64,000 nucleotides of DNA from contig NZ_JADEWL010000007.1 of the NCBI RefSeq assembly GCF_015207665.1, positions 1 to 64,000 of the forward strand, written 5' to 3'. The stretch's first letter is position 1. Every line of letters begins with the position of its first letter. Below, piece after piece: positions 62,990-64,000 of this stretch. The DNA is from Plectonema cf. radiosum LEGE 06105 (GTDB lineage Bacteria; Cyanobacteriota; Cyanobacteriia; Cyanobacteriales; Nostocaceae). Position numbers and translations under genes: made by a program. The notes beneath the pieces were generated by a model, which was not told the DNA's origin, did not search any database, and was given only the letters and a program-made list of their open reading frames with translations.

Positions 62990-64000
62990 TTATTGTGCGG
63001 TTACACTTGTCCTTTGAAATAAAGTATCGCATTTGTTGTCAACAACAACGCAAATGCTGCTAAGGGCTTGCTGATAATTATCCATGTCATCTTGCTCCAG
63101 AGAGATTTTAGCTGCTTTTTGTAAATCTTCAATCGCTTGTTGACGATACAGATTAGATTCTCCTCCGCCATACTGAGCTAGTTCGTAACGAACTAAACCT
63201 CGTTTGAGATAGACTTTTGGCAATTTAGAATTAAGCTGCAATGCTTGATTAAAATCTTCAAGAGCTTTTTTATATTCTTGGTCAAAGTTGCTGCTATATT
63301 GAGCTAATTGATAGCGAACTAAACCTCTTTGATAAAAAGCTTCGGGTCTTGAGGATTCAATTTGTAACGCTCGGTTAAAATCGTCAATTGCTCGTAAATA
63401 ATCTTTCTGGGAATCACCACTGAATTTAGCGATTTGAGAACGGACGATACCTCTTCTGATATAAGCTTCTACCTCGTCACTGTCAATGGAAAGCGCATGA
63501 TTGTAATCTTCAACTGCCAATTTATATTCTTTGTCTGGGTCGCTACTATATTCAGCAAGCATATAGCGGACGTTACCACGATTGACAAAAGCTTTGACTT
63601 CGTTTGGATTTAATTTTACAGCATGAGTGTAGTCTGTAAGGGCTGCTTCATATTCTTTTAAGTTGTAATGGGAATTACCACGATTGACGTAAGCCCTGGA
63701 ATTTTGAGGATTTTTTTGAATTTCTTGGGCAAAATTAGCAATAGCTTCTTCGTATTTCTGTAGTTTATAGGCAGCACGACCCTGCTTATAATAATCTGTG
63801 AAGCTGTTATTATGATCGATTTCTTTGGAACTAACCAAAGTTTGTTGAGCGTACTGATTTTTCTCAACGGTAGAACTTGTAAACTTTGTCGCTATATCTA
63901 AATAGCCCAATGTCAAAAAGCCAAGCAAGCACAAAATCACCGGGTAAAATCTGGGTTTGTTATTCGGTTGATAGTAAGAAATATTCTGAATAATTTGCGG
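62990..64000 (-). CDS. TPR-repeat membrane protein, N terminus cut by the window edge
   Basis: At least 336 residues; the frame stays open to base 64000, and the GTG at 63940 is probably an internal Val. A short N-terminal part (PRFYPVILCLLGFLTLGYLDI) contains one membrane helix. Five to six TPR units follow, in an unusual alternation with 9-10-residue inserts (AEYSSDPDKEYKLA, SGDSQKDYLRA, SSNFDQEYKKA). The C terminus has two Cys. The true start lies outside. Probably a membrane-anchored TPR scaffold. Confidence 0.82.
   Translation of the reverse strand, partial: PQIIQNISYYQPNNKPRFYPVILCLLGFLTLGYLDIATKFTSSTVEKNQYAQQTLVSSKEIDHNNSFTDYYKQGRAAYKLQKYEEAIANFAQEIQKNPQNSRAYVNRGNSHYNLKEYEAALTDYTHAVKLNPNEVKAFVNRGNVRYMLAEYSSDPDKEYKLAVEDYNHALSIDSDEVEAYIRRGIVRSQIAKFSGDSQKDYLRAIDDFNRALQIESSRPEAFYQRGLVRYQLAQYSSNFDQEYKKALEDFNQALQLNSKLPKVYLKRGLVRYELAQYGGGESNLYRQQAIEDLQKAAKISLEQDDMDNYQQALSSICVVVDNKCDTLFQRTSVTAQ

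Noticed and set aside
63938-63940. GTG as the start of the last TPR gene
   Set aside because: The frame is open to the window edge and the upstream residues complete the membrane segment, so the start is outside.
1-64000. tRNA, rRNA or riboswitch genes
   Set aside because: No cloverleaf with T-loop consensus, no rRNA motif and no recognisable riboswitch core was seen on either strand.

Overview
The window comes from a filamentous, heterocyst-forming cyanobacterium of the Nostocales (Calothrix/Rivularia/Nostoc-like). The evidence is frequent GCGATCGC (HIP1) octamers, AT-rich spacers, many heptameric short tandem repeats, a set of typical cyanobacterial proteins (DUF3122, PRC-barrel next to SMC, SLH/OprB porin, Uma2, flotillin/NfeD), and above all a 17-gene co-directional locus that matches the heterocyst envelope polysaccharide (HEP) island.

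Layout. 0-4.3 kb: a HAD phosphatase gene split by a 399-bp IS200/IS605-type miniature element, then nadC, a Uma2 nuclease and an Arr-type rifampin ADP-ribosyltransferase. 4.4-8.9 kb: a LysR regulator divergent from an azoreductase-porin-MFS operon. 9-13.6 kb: a membrane-anchored endonuclease/exonuclease/phosphatase protein and an NfeD-flotillin-flotillin operon. 14.1-22.1 kb: comM, a nuclease-TPR fusion, higBA, a CHAT protease-like protein, an orphan antitoxin and a STAND NTPase; this is a conflict/stress-response island studded with repeats. 22.4-33.4 kb: housekeeping genes (PRC-barrel, smc, DUF3122, miaB, a secreted protein, a metallophosphoesterase, trmB, a TPR protein). 33.7-39 kb: a large ChlH-type chelatase paralogue and a Zn amidase with peptidoglycan-binding repeats.

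39.2-61.7 kb, all on the minus strand: nucleotide-sugar genes (CDP-glucose synthase, FAD oxidoreductase, SDR epimerase, RmlC-like epimerase, SAF-type oxidoreductase), two glycosyltransferases, a PIG-L deacetylase, a Wzz/BY-kinase, hepC, the ABC exporter hepA, five glycosyltransferases and a Wzy/ligase-type membrane protein. Together they would make, polymerise and export the polysaccharide that protects heterocysts from oxygen. 61.7-64 kb: a gene-poor stretch with nested inverted repeats, then a TPR protein cut by the window edge.

The most unusual content is the repeat biology. (1) The 399-bp element has two matching bulged-T hairpins, and its exact removal restores the HAD reading frame. (2) Four hairpin units in the HEP cluster are separated by exactly 9, 6 and 3 heptamers. 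(3) Interspersed repeats sit in frame inside three proteins. (4) Heptamer arrays repeatedly start at or supply the stop codons of genes. (5) One MITE family occurs twice, one copy nested inside another palindrome and with its central hairpin inverted. (6) The neighbouring CHAT and STAND proteins share a 19-residue motif, which suggests that they are partners in one conflict system.
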